Below are positions 12,600 to 23,764 of a stretch of 29,220 nt of DNA, one piece after another. This stretch comes from Byssochlamys sp. IMV 00236 (Eukaryota > Ascomycota > Eurotiomycetes > Eurotiales > Thermoascaceae). Location of the stretch: contig MSJH02000458.1 in NCBI GenBank assembly GCA_001931875.2, forward strand, positions 1 through 29,220, given 5' to 3'. Below the pieces are notes generated by a model, which worked only from the letters and a program-made list of their open reading frames with translations, made no database searches and was not told the origin of the DNA. A program made the position numbers and the translations under genes. Position 1 is the first letter of the stretch; each line of letters opens with the position of its first letter.

Positions 12600-15500
12600 T
12601 TATGAGCTACTAGCAAAAGGCAATGTAGAATCCGCTTGTGCATCAGTGGAGGATTCTGCAACTTCATTCTCTTGTTCGTTTGAAAGTAATCTTGAAAAGT
12701 CCCTGTTGCTATGAAGCCGCCTTTGCTCTTGTATTTGCTTTGCATGTTTTATCTCGTCTATTCCATAATGCTCCACCATACTAGAATCAGGCTCATAATA
12801 ATAGTTGCTGTCAATTGTACAGGCAAGCGTCATTTCGCTTCCACGTCGATCTTCACTATCGTGCGAGGTGCTGTTACTGCTAACACTATCACTACGTGAA
12901 CCTTGAAAGCCTTCTGGAAAATCCGAACCTGGGAGCAAAATGGTTAAATCCCTTTGTATAATCTATCATCTTGACTACCTTTTTTATAAGCATTCTCTGT
13001 GAACCGTTTTCCTGCAGATGAAGAAGAGGGAGAGCCTAAACATGTTGCTTCATCCATCAATAAAAAATCGTCTCTTGGGTTGGATATGCTATTAAACCAA
13101 TCATGCCACTCGAGTAACTCCTTTTCTCGTTCAACTTGGATCAGCAAATCCCAAAGGCCCAACCCATGTACTTTTAAAACATAGGAGCCTTCCTTTGAGG
13201 AGACTATGGTTGCTCCGTGATACTTGAAGGCTCTTCCATTACCACTCTTTTTCTACATCATGGGTGTTATTGGGTATATTTTTGTAAGAAAAACACTTAC
13301 GGAATAAAAGCTAAGATAGGATATGTCTGGCATAAGAATGACCTGTGCCATCTCCCAAGCAGCTAAAAAGGAAAAGTATCTAAACGCATACTGTACTGGG
13401 ACTTCGACCTATGGAAAACATATCAGTCACTTGAAAAAAAAAAAAAAAACAATGAAAATGATAACCCCTACCTCGTGTACTTCCATCAAGACTCCTTCCA
13501 TACGACCCTTCTTGTTCAAACTATTCAATTTCACTTTGGATGGCGTGCTGTCACCATAATGCGACATGTTGCTAATCATATAATTCAGGCTTTTTAAACC
13601 AGAATATTCACTGTCACTTCGCTGTATACCATGGAACTCGGGTGGAAGGTAAGTGGCATCACCATGGCTATCCTGGCTCGATTGAAGATTATCCATGCCA
13701 CACACTGAACGCTTTTTCCTACTCAGGTCGGTTGCTTTACCATGGTTTCTACCATTGTTCGTCTTGGGTGAAAAGAACGCATGTAGTTTTGGAATAAAGA
13801 GTGCCAAGAGAGAAAAGGTAGTTGCCCAAACAATCATGGTTGCTGTTAAATAATGACGCGTGTAAAAGTCAGTGGTAGGTACGAAAAAGACGATAAACCC
13901 AATGATGACGGAGAAAAAGATGTTGCTAACATCATAACATTAGAAGCTAAAAGAAAAAGATAAACTATTTAACTTACTATACAGAGACGGCTATTTGCTT
14001 GTATTCGCTGTATTTTGAGTACGACCTTCCTACTGATCGCGTCTTGAAGGCAAGGAACGTAGCAAAGCAAAGCTGCAAGGACTCTGATAAAGTCAGTAGC
14101 GCAACAAAAATAGTGACATTGCTTCCATCATAGGCGCAATCAACATAATAGGCGTTTCTTGACACAGGTTTATTCACTGTTGATACGGCTGTTGAAGAGA
14201 ACCACGCAGTTAAGATAATCTATTGTCAAAAGCCAATGAGCTTTTCTGATATCTACAATAAAAAAGCACAACTTACAGCAGTAATCGTTACTATGGCACC
14301 AGAAACTTTTAGCAGCTGTGCATCCGTTACTACTGTCCTTGTAATGAATATATTATTGAATATCCTATATATACGATAGTTTTTTGCAATCAGGTTTCTA
14401 TATTTCAGAGGCATTAGACACAATAACTCATAAGCTACAATATTACCCTAAAATAAGTGAATAGCCCAAGTGAAATGTGATGGGTATCATTGTACAATTA
14501 AATGGGCTTCGATAACCCAAAAAGAAAGCAACAGATACATATGTCAACAGAAAGCCCACAAGTTCAAGGACACAAAATAATGGACTATTTGGGATGATGA
14601 GTATACAAGTGTGTGTTCCTATGGCTTTCTTACCTAGAGGCCTTAAATACTTCTCGCTTCCGATAAAAGATAACAATAACCATACTAAATAATACAATCA
14701 CAGTTCCAAAAGCAGATATTGAAAGTAAAGCTATCGATACTGGAGATTTGTAGCCAGGATTCAAGTAGGATCTGTCAGGTACGCCAGTTGGGACCTATAC
14801 TGGTACACAAATTGTGATTGTAAGAATTTAGAATGTGGGGGGAGCACACAATAGGTGTGAATTACCTTTGTCGTGCCGTCGTGAAATATAGGAGGTGATG
14901 TAAGGTTCAAATTTCCAGCAATCATTCTTCCAATATCTCGCTGCACTCCGTTTTGGATATTATAAACTTTAAAACTTCTATAGATGATGTTGGTTAATAT
15001 ATACATAGGTGAAAGGTTTTAACGTACCCTGTGGCCATATCACCATTTTGATCCAAAATCACAGGTCCTACAGGGCCCAAAAAGGAAGTGTTGAATGTCG
15101 AAGGAGAAAGGTAATCTCCTAGCTGGCCGGCAGCTAGTTGCTCCAACATGCGTGTTGTATTCGTTGATAGGCCAGTTGAATTGGATACAGTGCGGTTAAA
15201 TCCGTCTGCCATGACCATCATACATGAGTATGCCATGCCTTCGTTACTGCTGACATTGGTTTGTCCTCCATAAGGATAGCTTTGAAAAAAGATTAGTACA
15301 AAGTCATGAGATCATCAACATTACTTTACATGATAGGATCGAGTTGGGACCATTTGCCTAAAAAATCGTCAAAGGGCTCATATCCAGGTAACTCATTTAG
15401 AGTTTCAAAGCTGAAAACTCCTCCTGAGAATGTTTTATTATAGTTGATCGTAGTCAAGTTGGCTGCCATTTGTGCTGCGTATTCGATAGGACCCGAACCG

Positions 15501-16717
15501 TTTTGCTTTTTTGTGATGGCTGAGTCTTGGTTTGTTTCCTCTAGGGTTGGTACAATGTTTGTATGGTTCACGCGTTTTTCGATGATAGAGTTGAAACTCA
15601 AAACAGCCTTATATAAATCGTCGATATCCATATCAGTCGTAAGCCATACTGTCTCGTTATTAATATATCCTGCATGAGCTGCCAAGGTCATGGCTGCTAG
15701 TTGTGCTTCACCTTCGGCGGCGACAAATATAATACGTACTCCAGTGGATACAAGTGAATCCAGTGATTTTTTGATGTCGCTCTTAATTCCGTCCTCATAA
15801 AACGATTGATAAGATTTGACATGTATACCACTGACACGTGCTTTCATCACAAGACTTTCAGATACTATGTGTATGTAGGTTAGCTATAGATTTCTTTATT
15901 CATGTCATCATTACATTGCTGTCCAAAATCATCATCCGAGTACAAGACACCAAGGACTGGCCAGCCCTGGCTTACGATAAAGGAAACAGCGGCATCCGAG
16001 TATAACAAGTTGGTGGGAACAGTTCTGAAGAAATAGCCAAACTGTGTTTTGTCAGAGAGTGATGCTAATGAAATCATAAGTTACTGTCGATAACATCACA
16101 TGTATTTTCTTTTTACTAGCTACTGCGGAAAATGAGCATTGAGGGATCTGCAAGGTGCTCGTCATCAATGCGGAAAAAGAGGTCCAAGAAGAGGAGATAT
16201 CTCCGATAATGCCGACAACCCCTTCTTGGATCAAAGAAATAGCAGAATACACAGCTTGTGTGATAGCCGCTTGTCCTTCTACAGGCTTTGGATATGAATC
16301 TTTTTCGACGAGAGTGATGTAGGCTCCAGGTATGAGTTGTTTGGTATTGATTTCTGCTACTGCTAATCGAATGGCTGATATACCACTTTATAAAATATGT
16401 CAGAATGGGTTTCATGCATCTATTTGTGGATTATACCTCATTGTCATCATCTTTGTCCAACCGTCATTGCTTTGATGGAAAGGTAGCAGTACGCCTACTT
16501 TTATCTCAATCAAGGAAGACTGATTTGATAATCCCGGGCTAATAAAAGTGGATCCTCTTCTTCTTGTGACAGAAAAAGTGTAATTATTAAATTCATCATG
16601 ACAATAGTATGTATTGGTATCATTATCATCGGCGTCATCAATAGTCTGATTATAATAAGTTATAGTTGAATGCTTTAAGGGCAGTTTCTTCTGGCTGATA
16701 TCCAGAGTGCTGTTCAT
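12600..16717 (-). CDS. Class C (GABA-B-like) G-protein-coupled receptor with PH-like tail
   Basis: Fourteen-exon model, 1141 residues: complement of 12600-12928, 12979-13252, 13301-13408, 13472-13925, 13978-14219, 14277-14397, 14447-14584, 14634-14794, 14866-14977, 15028-15279, 15330-15864, 15915-16064, 16117-16385 and 16437-16717. All frames join. Residues about 70-530 form a periplasmic-binding-protein-like ligand domain (IKVGVLLPFHQ, GIIGDISSSW, FRTVPTN) with many Asn-x-Ser/Thr sites. Seven helices follow: about 550-575, 588-611, 617-636, 664-685, 708-730, 749-770 and 780-798. Class C marks are VFKASS after helix 1 and FIPKL after helix 7. The roughly 340-residue tail holds a PH-like region (about 894-998) ending in a Trp-bearing helix, LLEWHDWFNSI. 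Ligand unknown; coupling to heterotrimeric G protein is inferred from the family. No clear signal peptide precedes the ligand domain, so the 5' end may be incomplete. Confidence 0.88.
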
Positions 16718-17279
16718 GAAGAACTATTAAAAAAGGATAGGAAGGAGAGAAAGAAAGAAATAGACATTGAATAAAGAAAAAAGATATTCAATGTTAATTA
16801 GACTAACAAACTAAACACGTTATAGCATACTTTTTGTTATTGCTAAAGGGGTGAACACAAAAGAGGGGCAAGGTTGAGAACAGACGTGATAAATATTACA
16901 TATATCAATCAGAAGATGTGATAAACATAAACAAAAATTTAAAGGAGAGTGACTTATAGGAGAATTGGATGGGTCAAGAAAAAAAAAGGGGGGCAAAGTA
17001 GAAAATACATGTAGTAGGAGAATTATCGAAAGGGGGTATTATCATCCTCACAAGGTAGTACATGAACCTTACAAGAACAATAAATTAATGTTTATTGTCC
17101 AAGAACGAACATTTATGCATGTCAAAATAATGGATGCTCACCTCCGCGCTTTTTTTTTTTATTCTTGACATAAAAAATAATGATGAATCAGAACTCATTT
17201 AGTCATTTTACTGCATGTTATCTTGGTAAACACTCTAAAAAGGAGAATATCATGTCTATTTGCTCATAAATAATGATTT
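16718..17279. other. Upstream region of the receptor gene
   Basis: This spacer holds the receptor's 5' region and the 3' region of the PABP-like gene; both are read on the minus strand. Directly before the receptor ATG is a CT-rich stretch with a short hydrophobic frame from an ATG at 16767 (M-S-I-S-F-F-L-S-F-L-S-F-F). It resembles a signal-peptide core but is out of frame with the receptor. Nothing else is supported. Confidence 0.4.
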
Positions 17280-18626
17280 TTATTTGCTCTTTTGAGAAAT
17301 TTGTGTTTCCAAAAAATGACGACGATCCTCTTTACGTTGAGCTAAAGCAACATAGATTGATTTTGAACAAATAGACTGTCCATTCATTCCGGTTACCGCT
17401 TTACTTGCTTCTTCAGATGAGCTAAAGCAAACAAATCCAAACCCTTTTGATGCACCCGTCTTTTCTTCTCTCATTATTTTAGCACTTGTAATAGTTCCAA
17501 ATGTTGAAAATCTCTCGACCAACATCTCGTCCGTCACATTATCTGCCAAGTTTTTTATATACAAATTGACACCTGTGTGTCTGGACGTGCTGCTGTGCCT
17601 TTTTAGTTCGTCTTCTCTTTCTGATCTTTTTTGTGCTCGAGTGACAAATAACTTTTTTCCAAAGAACTCGGTATCATGTAGCTCATTCACGGCCCTTTCT
17701 GCGTCATCAGGTAGTTCAAAGTTAACAAAACCAAACCCTTTTGACTTTTGCTGGTCATCTCGTTGAATTAGTATGGATGATACAGAACCCATTGTGCTGA
17801 AAAGTTGATTCAGGTCCTGCTCTGTCACGTCTATTGATAAATTTTTGACATAAACATTGGTGAATCTATTTTCATTGTGTGTCGATGTAAGTTCTCTTTC
17901 ATGTTTTGGTATTTGATGTGTTGCATGTCTATGAATAAGTCATCAGATCTTGTGTATATAAATATATATAACTCTTGTTTTTGTTACACTTCTATGCCAA
18001 ATAGCATTTTTCCATTGACAAGCGCAACTGCTCTCTCCGCAGCTGCATATGTGTCATAATTCACATATCCGTAACCTTTGACGGTTCCACCTGTCAGCTT
18101 ATTGATGACTCGACAAGAAGTGACATTTCCCCACCTTGAGAAGGTGTCATAGAGTGATTTATTATCCACGCCTGGATGTAGGTTTTTTATAATAATATTT
18201 CCTGTTCCTGATACTCTTTTTGCTGTATCTCTATCTGATATCATCAATCGATAGTCTATGCCGTCAATTTTTGAATTATTTAAATTTTCAAAGGCTGCAC
18301 TGCCTATGCTATGATATGAGTACATGTAAAAATATTAAAGTAGGATACTTACAGTCTTTGTGGGTATAAAAATCGATACGAGCATAGCCTAGGTTTTCAT
18401 TACTAACAGAATCGCGATAGATCTGCACATGTTTAACATTGTCAAAATGAGCTTTTAGTTTTTCTTCGTCAATGTCTGGAGCTAATTCACCAATATAGAG
18501 TGAAGTTTGAGTTGTAATTCTAGGTTTGTATCTTTCATTCACTGATTTCGCTTGCATTTCAGCAATTTCTTTTTGCTGTTCTATAGTTAGGCCCTTTGGA
18601 CCAAGTGAGGTATCTGTCATTGTCAT
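17280..18626 (-). CDS. Poly(A)-binding protein-like, four RRMs, no MLLE domain
   Basis: Three-exon model, 412 residues: complement of 17280-17928, 17988-18303 and 18353-18626. Four RNA-recognition motifs occur in the PABP order: about 42-117 (TSLYIGEL ... LGYARIDFY), 126-200 (IIIKNL ... KGYGYVNY), 220-297 (NVYVKNL ... KGFGFVNF) and 317-394 (NLYIKNL ... KGFGFVCF). The spacing and the linker before the third (QIPKHERE) are those of Pab1/PABPC. The protein should bind mRNA poly(A) in the cytoplasm. It stops about 15 residues after RRM4 (ETQISQKSK) and lacks the Pro/Gln-rich linker and the C-terminal MLLE domain of standard PABP, which is normally about 580-650 residues. RRM1 is the most diverged. 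It is probably a second, specialised PABP. A further 3' exon below 17280 is not evident. Confidence 0.88.
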
Positions 18627-19260
18627 GATAATAATAGAAGAAAAACCTCAGGTACTCGATTAAATACAAACAAAAAAAAGGAGGAATGTCACATGACTGT
18701 GACTGGTACTGGGCGATCCACTTTAACATTTTTGAGCGTTGGGTAAGAGACCTCTCTTTGTCTGATAATCGCGATACTCTGCGATCCATAACATGTGAAC
18801 ATATAAATTATATGTTTAAGAGAAGAATTTCATCCGACGGATCAGTCATACAGTATTTAAACCTTTCAAAAAGAAAAGCATCGTTATTTCTTATGTATTT
18901 TTTTATATATTCGTCATGTCTAATTCCACGCTTCAATTAAATGCTAAAAGCAATATTAATATGGTGAACACTACATGCACCAAAAAATGCATCAGAAGAT
19001 AAGCTAAGACTACGGGCGCTTAACTGGAGCTCCACCTATGTTGTCACAATACAACTTCACACTACTAAAGCTCTGCCTAACCCAAGACTGTTCAGTTCAC
19101 TCTCTCTGACATAAAATACGATGTCATCGTAATTACACGTGTTCTTGCATCTTTGTTGATAGCATCCGACAACATAAATAAATAATAACAACATTTCTTT
19201 TTTATCTCTTTCTTACTGAAAAAAAAAAAAAAAAAACAAAAAGGAAAACTTCATAAACTC
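18627..19260. other. Divergent spacer between PABP-like gene and the decayed family member
   Basis: No gene is supported in this stretch. It serves as the upstream region of the PABP-like gene on the minus strand and of the sequences beginning at 19261 on the plus strand. It holds one copy of an 18-nt sequence repeated at 22215 and an A run at 19219-19236. Confidence 0.45.
19219..19236. repeat. 18-nt poly(A) tract
   Basis: A run of 18 A on the plus strand, about 25 bp upstream of the ATG at 19261, at the edge of accessory DNA. Confidence 0.8.
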
Positions 19261-20296
19261 ATGTTTAGCGTGGCGCTGCACATTGGAAAAGTTTTGTTGG
19301 AAGACATCATAGGTAATGAGTAGAGGAAGCGCTCGTAGTATTAGTCTAATTTTTGATGCATTTTCTGGTGCATGTAGTGCTTCCCAAGTTAAAAAATTGT
19401 AAATCCATCCCTATGACATTATACTAATAACTTATAAATAGGTTGAAGATGGCGAAATACCAACCATGGAAGCTTCCAATGATATAGATGGATTTGTTGT
19501 GAAGGTTGCAACATATTTTGCAAATGACTTTGCTAAAGCCAAGAACAATTCAGAGGCAAGCTTCTTGATCAAGTAGCTATGGCCCATCATAAACATAATG
19601 TTTGTAGAAGGCGCCAAGAAGAGCGTCATATATTCACTGTAACTATTAGTATAAGAGTAACAATAGTTGTCCTATTGATTTTCTATACTATGGATGGATA
19701 TGAAAAGGACGAAAGTGAAAAGCCAGGCCTTATGCTTAGCATTACTGACAGGAAGAGGAAGCTCTACTTTTATGTAGAGCTCAAACGCCCTGAATGTCAG
19801 AGCATATACCAGAAAGAGGATGACTTCTGCAAGTTATTAAAGCAGATGAAAGTACCTGTTGACAAGCAGGTGAAATTGAAGCTGGTCAACCCGGCTTCAT
19901 GTGGACTGCTTTGTGAAGGTAAATACAGTTGAAATACATAACACTATGAATGCATTAATATACTTACTGGCATTCTTTATAATAGGCTTCAATAGCTCTC
20001 TGTACAAAATGACATTGGTGGAGGATGGTATCTACCTGCCGATTATGGTGAAGCGCTTTTCGCTGATCGAAAATGAGTCGCAACTACTCAATGCAGCAAC
20101 AATTATCGAAGCTCTTGGGCTGGTCCTGGTAAGTGTACTTTTATTAATACACTATGATATATTGATTATGTTAATACTGTAATTCGTATAGGACGAGCTT
20201 CAAAGCTTACAGAAGCGCTACAAGGGAAAGAGGAAGAAGGAGGCGAAGAAAAGCCCGTTTGTAAAGCTGTCGTATAAAACAGAATTCAAAAAATAA
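19261..20296 (+). pseudogene. Partly decayed member of a probable multi-copy fungal family, possibly nuclease-like
   Basis: The 3' half is a clear three-exon gene body. The frame through 19690-19918 joins 19986-20128 and 20192-20296 with good GT-AG introns and unbroken phase. It encodes VELKRPE, then a helical block (DDFCKLLKQMKVPVDKQVKL), then CGLLCEG/FNSSLYKMTLVEDGIYLP, ending in a Lys-rich tail. I recognise this layout from hypothetical proteins repeated in mucoralean genomes, but it has no assigned function. The pair D (19693) and E-x-K in VELKRP (19774-19791) would fit a PD-(D/E)XK nuclease core; this is a guess from pattern only. Upstream, 19442-19573 is open (VEDGEIPTM ... SEASFLIK) but meets TAG at 19574-19576, with coding-like sequence (LWPIINIMFVEG) continuing after it. 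An ATG at 19261 starts a 17-codon exon whose splice does not keep frame. I infer a damaged copy. Confidence 0.45.
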
Positions 20297-20363
20297 AAAA
20301 TCACCCACCTTTCTAGACTATTTCAGACAACAGTTACACTAACCTGTAGCCCTTTTTTGTTGT

Positions 20364-20395
<32 letters not shown>

Positions 20396-22268
20396 GCTTA
20401 CAGCCAGATCTCGGTTCTACCATAAAGGTATTGCTATGGGCACGCAAACTTGGTTAATAGACCAAAGAATAAGGTCAACAAAGGAAGGACATTTGTGCTG
20501 TGGTCTTCTTTTTATTTAAAATAGCGATAAAAGAAATACAGTGATAATGATTATTATTTGATCTTAATGAGTGAGAACTTGATAAGGAATGGATGGGTGG
20601 GTGATATCCTTCTTTGTTGGCTTTTTCTCTGGTCCATTTTATTATGGTTTACGAATTTTAAATTGGTCCTCAGTCAGCAAATGCCAGTAAAAATAATAAT
20701 TAATTGAAATTCCATGGCAATGTATTCCCTTACTCCTTTTTTACCTTTATATCTTTAGCATATTTTCTTGTTTATGCGCAACAAAAGCCTCTCTGAATGT
20801 TCCTGTCATCATAACCAGCCGTTTAGTTCGATCTACACTGGTATGCTACGTCACTGTTTGGGAATGTTATGGTATTTCATCTTGGTTCTTTGAATGATGC
20901 ATTTGCATTATGATACGTAGCAGCAAAGGCTCCTTTTTTTTTCGTCACGGTTAGAAATAAAGCTGGCACCCTTTGTGGTGAAAGAAGGTTGTGGGGGGTT
21001 TTGCCCTTAGAGGAATTGCATCCACAACATATATATGAATAATGTATCGCTTGCGGATCGTTCTTTATTTGTCCTACAAGGTTTCTTCGGCCTCTTTTTT
21101 CATTGTCATTGCGTGTCGACAATTGTTTCCAAACCTAGTGGTTCTCTCGCTTTGGTAATGAAAAAAGTAGCTACATGCAATGAGCCCATTTTCTTTGGTT
21201 TTTCAAATTAAATTATTGGTTCCAACTATGGCCAAAATGCTTTCAACTTGTCAAGAGCAACGACGGAACGTTCATAGGTAGAGTAATAAATTGTCTAAGC
21301 AATGTATAGAGATCTAATGTATAGAGAATAGGCGTAATATAAGAAGATGATGACTGCAGGATCCTTAACAACTATGATCTCACTCCACCAATTGACTGTT
21401 GGTTTGATCCTGTCGATTGTTCACAGATTACAGTTATGTTATACTTGAAATAAAGTATTGGAACTCTATTGGCTTTAAAAAAAGCTTCGTAAACTCAATT
21501 GACCATCTTTCCTATCGCTGTACGAACCAGCATGTGATTGATCAAGAATAGCTGATAATAGTATCATTTATAAATTAATATTGACTTGCAGATGCATAGT
21601 TATTACAACATTTATACTGTGTCATTTATTTCGTATTATTTTCCTGTAAAGATCTAGTCTTAGTTACTATCACTTATCAAAAAACACATGGCAAGGAAGA
21701 TTAATTGATCTTTGAATAAAGTCTTCATAGGTTAGTACTTGACACAGCGATTACCTTTGTACAAAAAAGAAAATTGCATAGAAATAGCGTATTTTCGTCG
21801 TTTTTCCATTTATTCATTTATTAGAAAAGTCATGGTACTTGAAGGTATAAAATATTATTTACAAGTTATAAATCAAAGAAAAGTTTTTTATAAAGGATTG
21901 CAATATATCATAAAGAATAAATAAAACCATAGAAAAATACACAAGAAAAGAAACATCGCATTACTGTGGCCACCGGAGTTCTGCAAGCGGTCCTCATAGA
22001 GTCAGTGCAGTCGTCAGAGCCACCTTCTATTATGCTTGGAACACTTTTTCCATAATGTTCACAGTGGTTGTCTATGAATACAATGCACTAGTTAGTAATT
22101 TATTTATGCTGCTTATTCAAAAATAAATACCTTGACTTAGTCTAGATTCTCTAAAATGGCCGGTAAAAGAAGAGTCTCAACCGGCAGATCAGAGAAATAC
22201 CTGAACCTGGAACAGATCAGTCATACAGTATTGCCTATTGAATATCTTAAACACCACAACAACGCAAT
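20297..22268. other. Gene-poor spacer of about 2 kb
   Basis: I see no gene that I can support. It contains the T run at 20369-20395 and AT-rich sequence. One minus-strand frame near 21960-22080 reads as a Cys-containing segment (NHCEHYGKSVPSIIEG, then a Ser/Asp/Cys stretch). That could be a stray exon of the decayed gene at 22.3-23.2 kb but is too short to call. The plus-strand frame from 22156 has no family resemblance. Confidence 0.45.
20369..20395. repeat. 27-nt poly(T) tract
   Basis: An uninterrupted run of 27 T, 72 bp after the stop at 20296. Like the longer T run at 12314-12347, it is followed immediately by GCTTA, but the flanks share nothing further. Confidence 0.8.
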
Positions 22269-23160
22269 CTATCTCTTTATCTTGTCTTCAATCAGGACGC
22301 CATTCACCTCTGGATTCTTAATCCTTAGCATTATTAATTTATTCAGAGCTAACTGTATCTCCTTGCCAAGTTTAACAAGGTCGCTCTCCAAGTTTCCATT
22401 AGCATAATTGCTATTCCAATTTATTTTGAACACAAACAGAAGGCCCATGTCGGCTTCGTCACTTGCTTTAGCTCTTAGCTTGGGGTGTAGCTTTAGATTT
22501 GTAGGTTTAGTCTTGATAAAAGTCAAATGAGTAACAGCAACTATTAAGCAATCACTTTACATACATACCATTCACCTTGTACGCCCTTTAGCTGCGGCAT
22601 GATGCAATTTGGCAGACAAGGGCGGAGCAATTCAATGATAAGGATGATTTTGCTCTCGTTTTTCTCTACAGGAACCATTGTGAGAGATATGCTTCAGTAC
22701 TACCGTAACTATGCTGGAAGATATTTCGACTTAGTTGTTCTTGCTATTGATCTTCATTAAATCAATGGCATATTTGCTTCTTCTTCGCTCTCTTTAGCCT
22801 GGACAGCCTTGTGCATATTGTGACATGCCACCAGCTATTGGTTTTCAAACTATATTTTATCAGATACTTACCATGTGTCTCCAGAAGCGATGATAACTGT
22901 TACCAGTCCAGTTGGCTGAACGATCAACACTTTCCGCGAAACAAGTCTTTTAATATCTTCTCTTGCTGGCAAGGAAGAACTTGGAATTAAATTTGGTGGA
23001 ATAAACCTATTTACCTTTCATTCGGATAAGCTGTTGGAAGCAGCCTCTAGCAACTGCATCGTTCTCAGCTTTTGCAGCTTTGACTATCTGATTGCCGAGC
23101 TTTAGCAGCAAGCGGCGAAGAGACTTGCATGTTTATTTCTTTTAGGATGTTTTGATATTT
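22269..23160 (-). pseudogene. Fragmentary minus-strand relative of the 19.3-20.3 kb family
   Basis: Several minus-strand blocks look like exons. One near 23030-23130 reads KLGNQIVKAAKAE ... GCFQQLIRMK. One near 22873-22980 reads SLPAREDIKRLVSRKVLIVQ and ends at a good donor. One near 22570-22670 reads ESKIILIIELLRPCLP and ends at another good donor. One at 22269-22500 reads SDLVKLGKEIQLALNKLI, then NPEVNGVLIED. The last resembles the block KLLKQMKVPVDKQVKL ... NPASCGLLCEG of the 20 kb gene, so I infer a diverged paralogue on the opposite strand. I could not join all blocks in frame: the piece between 22680 and 22830 meets stops in every splice register I tried, and the frame ends right after GVLIED. 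Function unknown. It may be an intact gene with splice sites I mis-chose, but decay is more likely. Confidence 0.35.
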
Positions 23161-23764
23161 AAATAAAACGTTTACAAGCCGATGACGCACAAACTAGGTT
23201 CTTAGTGAAAATAAATGAGCTGCGTATTGTAGTGAAGTTGGATAGGAAGAGAGTTTATGGCTGTTATTTAAAAGTTGTCAACTGGTACATTATAAAGAGT
23301 AGATAGACAGTGTTTCATATTGGTCAATGATGTTGAAGAAATCTACACACGGAATGTAGTGTAAGCTTACAAATAAGTAGTATATATATACATAGAAGGT
23401 AATTCCACCTTTCTCCATTGTAGTGATAAGCTTGTCGTCATTTTGACTAGTGCGCACACCGTAAGAGCAAGTACCGAACCATAGGATCAACATTATTCAC
23501 CAATAGAGCCAAATAAGGCTATACATGTAATATGATTGCTTGGGAGAGAAAAGTTTATCATGAATGTTGTGCAATTGAAACTGGAATTAAATATAATGGA
23601 ACAAAGCACACCGTTAAAGGTGGTGTAAAGCTCCCCAGAAGCGTTGAAAGTTATGCTGGATAAATTCATATCAAGCAATAACGGTATCTATGATGGCCTC
23701 GCTACATTCTGCTACAGCATTCAGGAAAGAAACTAATATATGAATTAAGCAAGAAGAAAAGCTT
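23161..23764. other. Spacer inside accessory region
   Basis: No gene is supported. A plus-strand frame at 23532-23663 (MIAWERKVYHECCAIE ..., 43 codons) has fairly coding-like composition and lies just upstream of the transposase-like fragment at 23765. It could be a stray piece of that element, but I do not recognise it. Confidence 0.35.

Noticed and set aside
13427..13471. C-terminal Phe run of the minus-strand frame ending at 13427
   Set aside because: It is read-through into intron 11 of the receptor, which contains an A/T run; the donor at 13470-13471 removes it.
15444..15677. Plus-strand open frame of 77 codons
   Set aside because: Antisense shadow of receptor exon 4, which matches the ligand-binding domain.
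20877..21122. Minus-strand open frame of 81 codons in the large spacer
   Set aside because: No recognisable motif, no pyrimidine tract, no neighbouring exons; not enough to call a gene.
22156..22407. Plus-strand open frame of 83 codons
   Set aside because: Its second half is antisense to the better supported minus-strand block, and the first half has no family resemblance.
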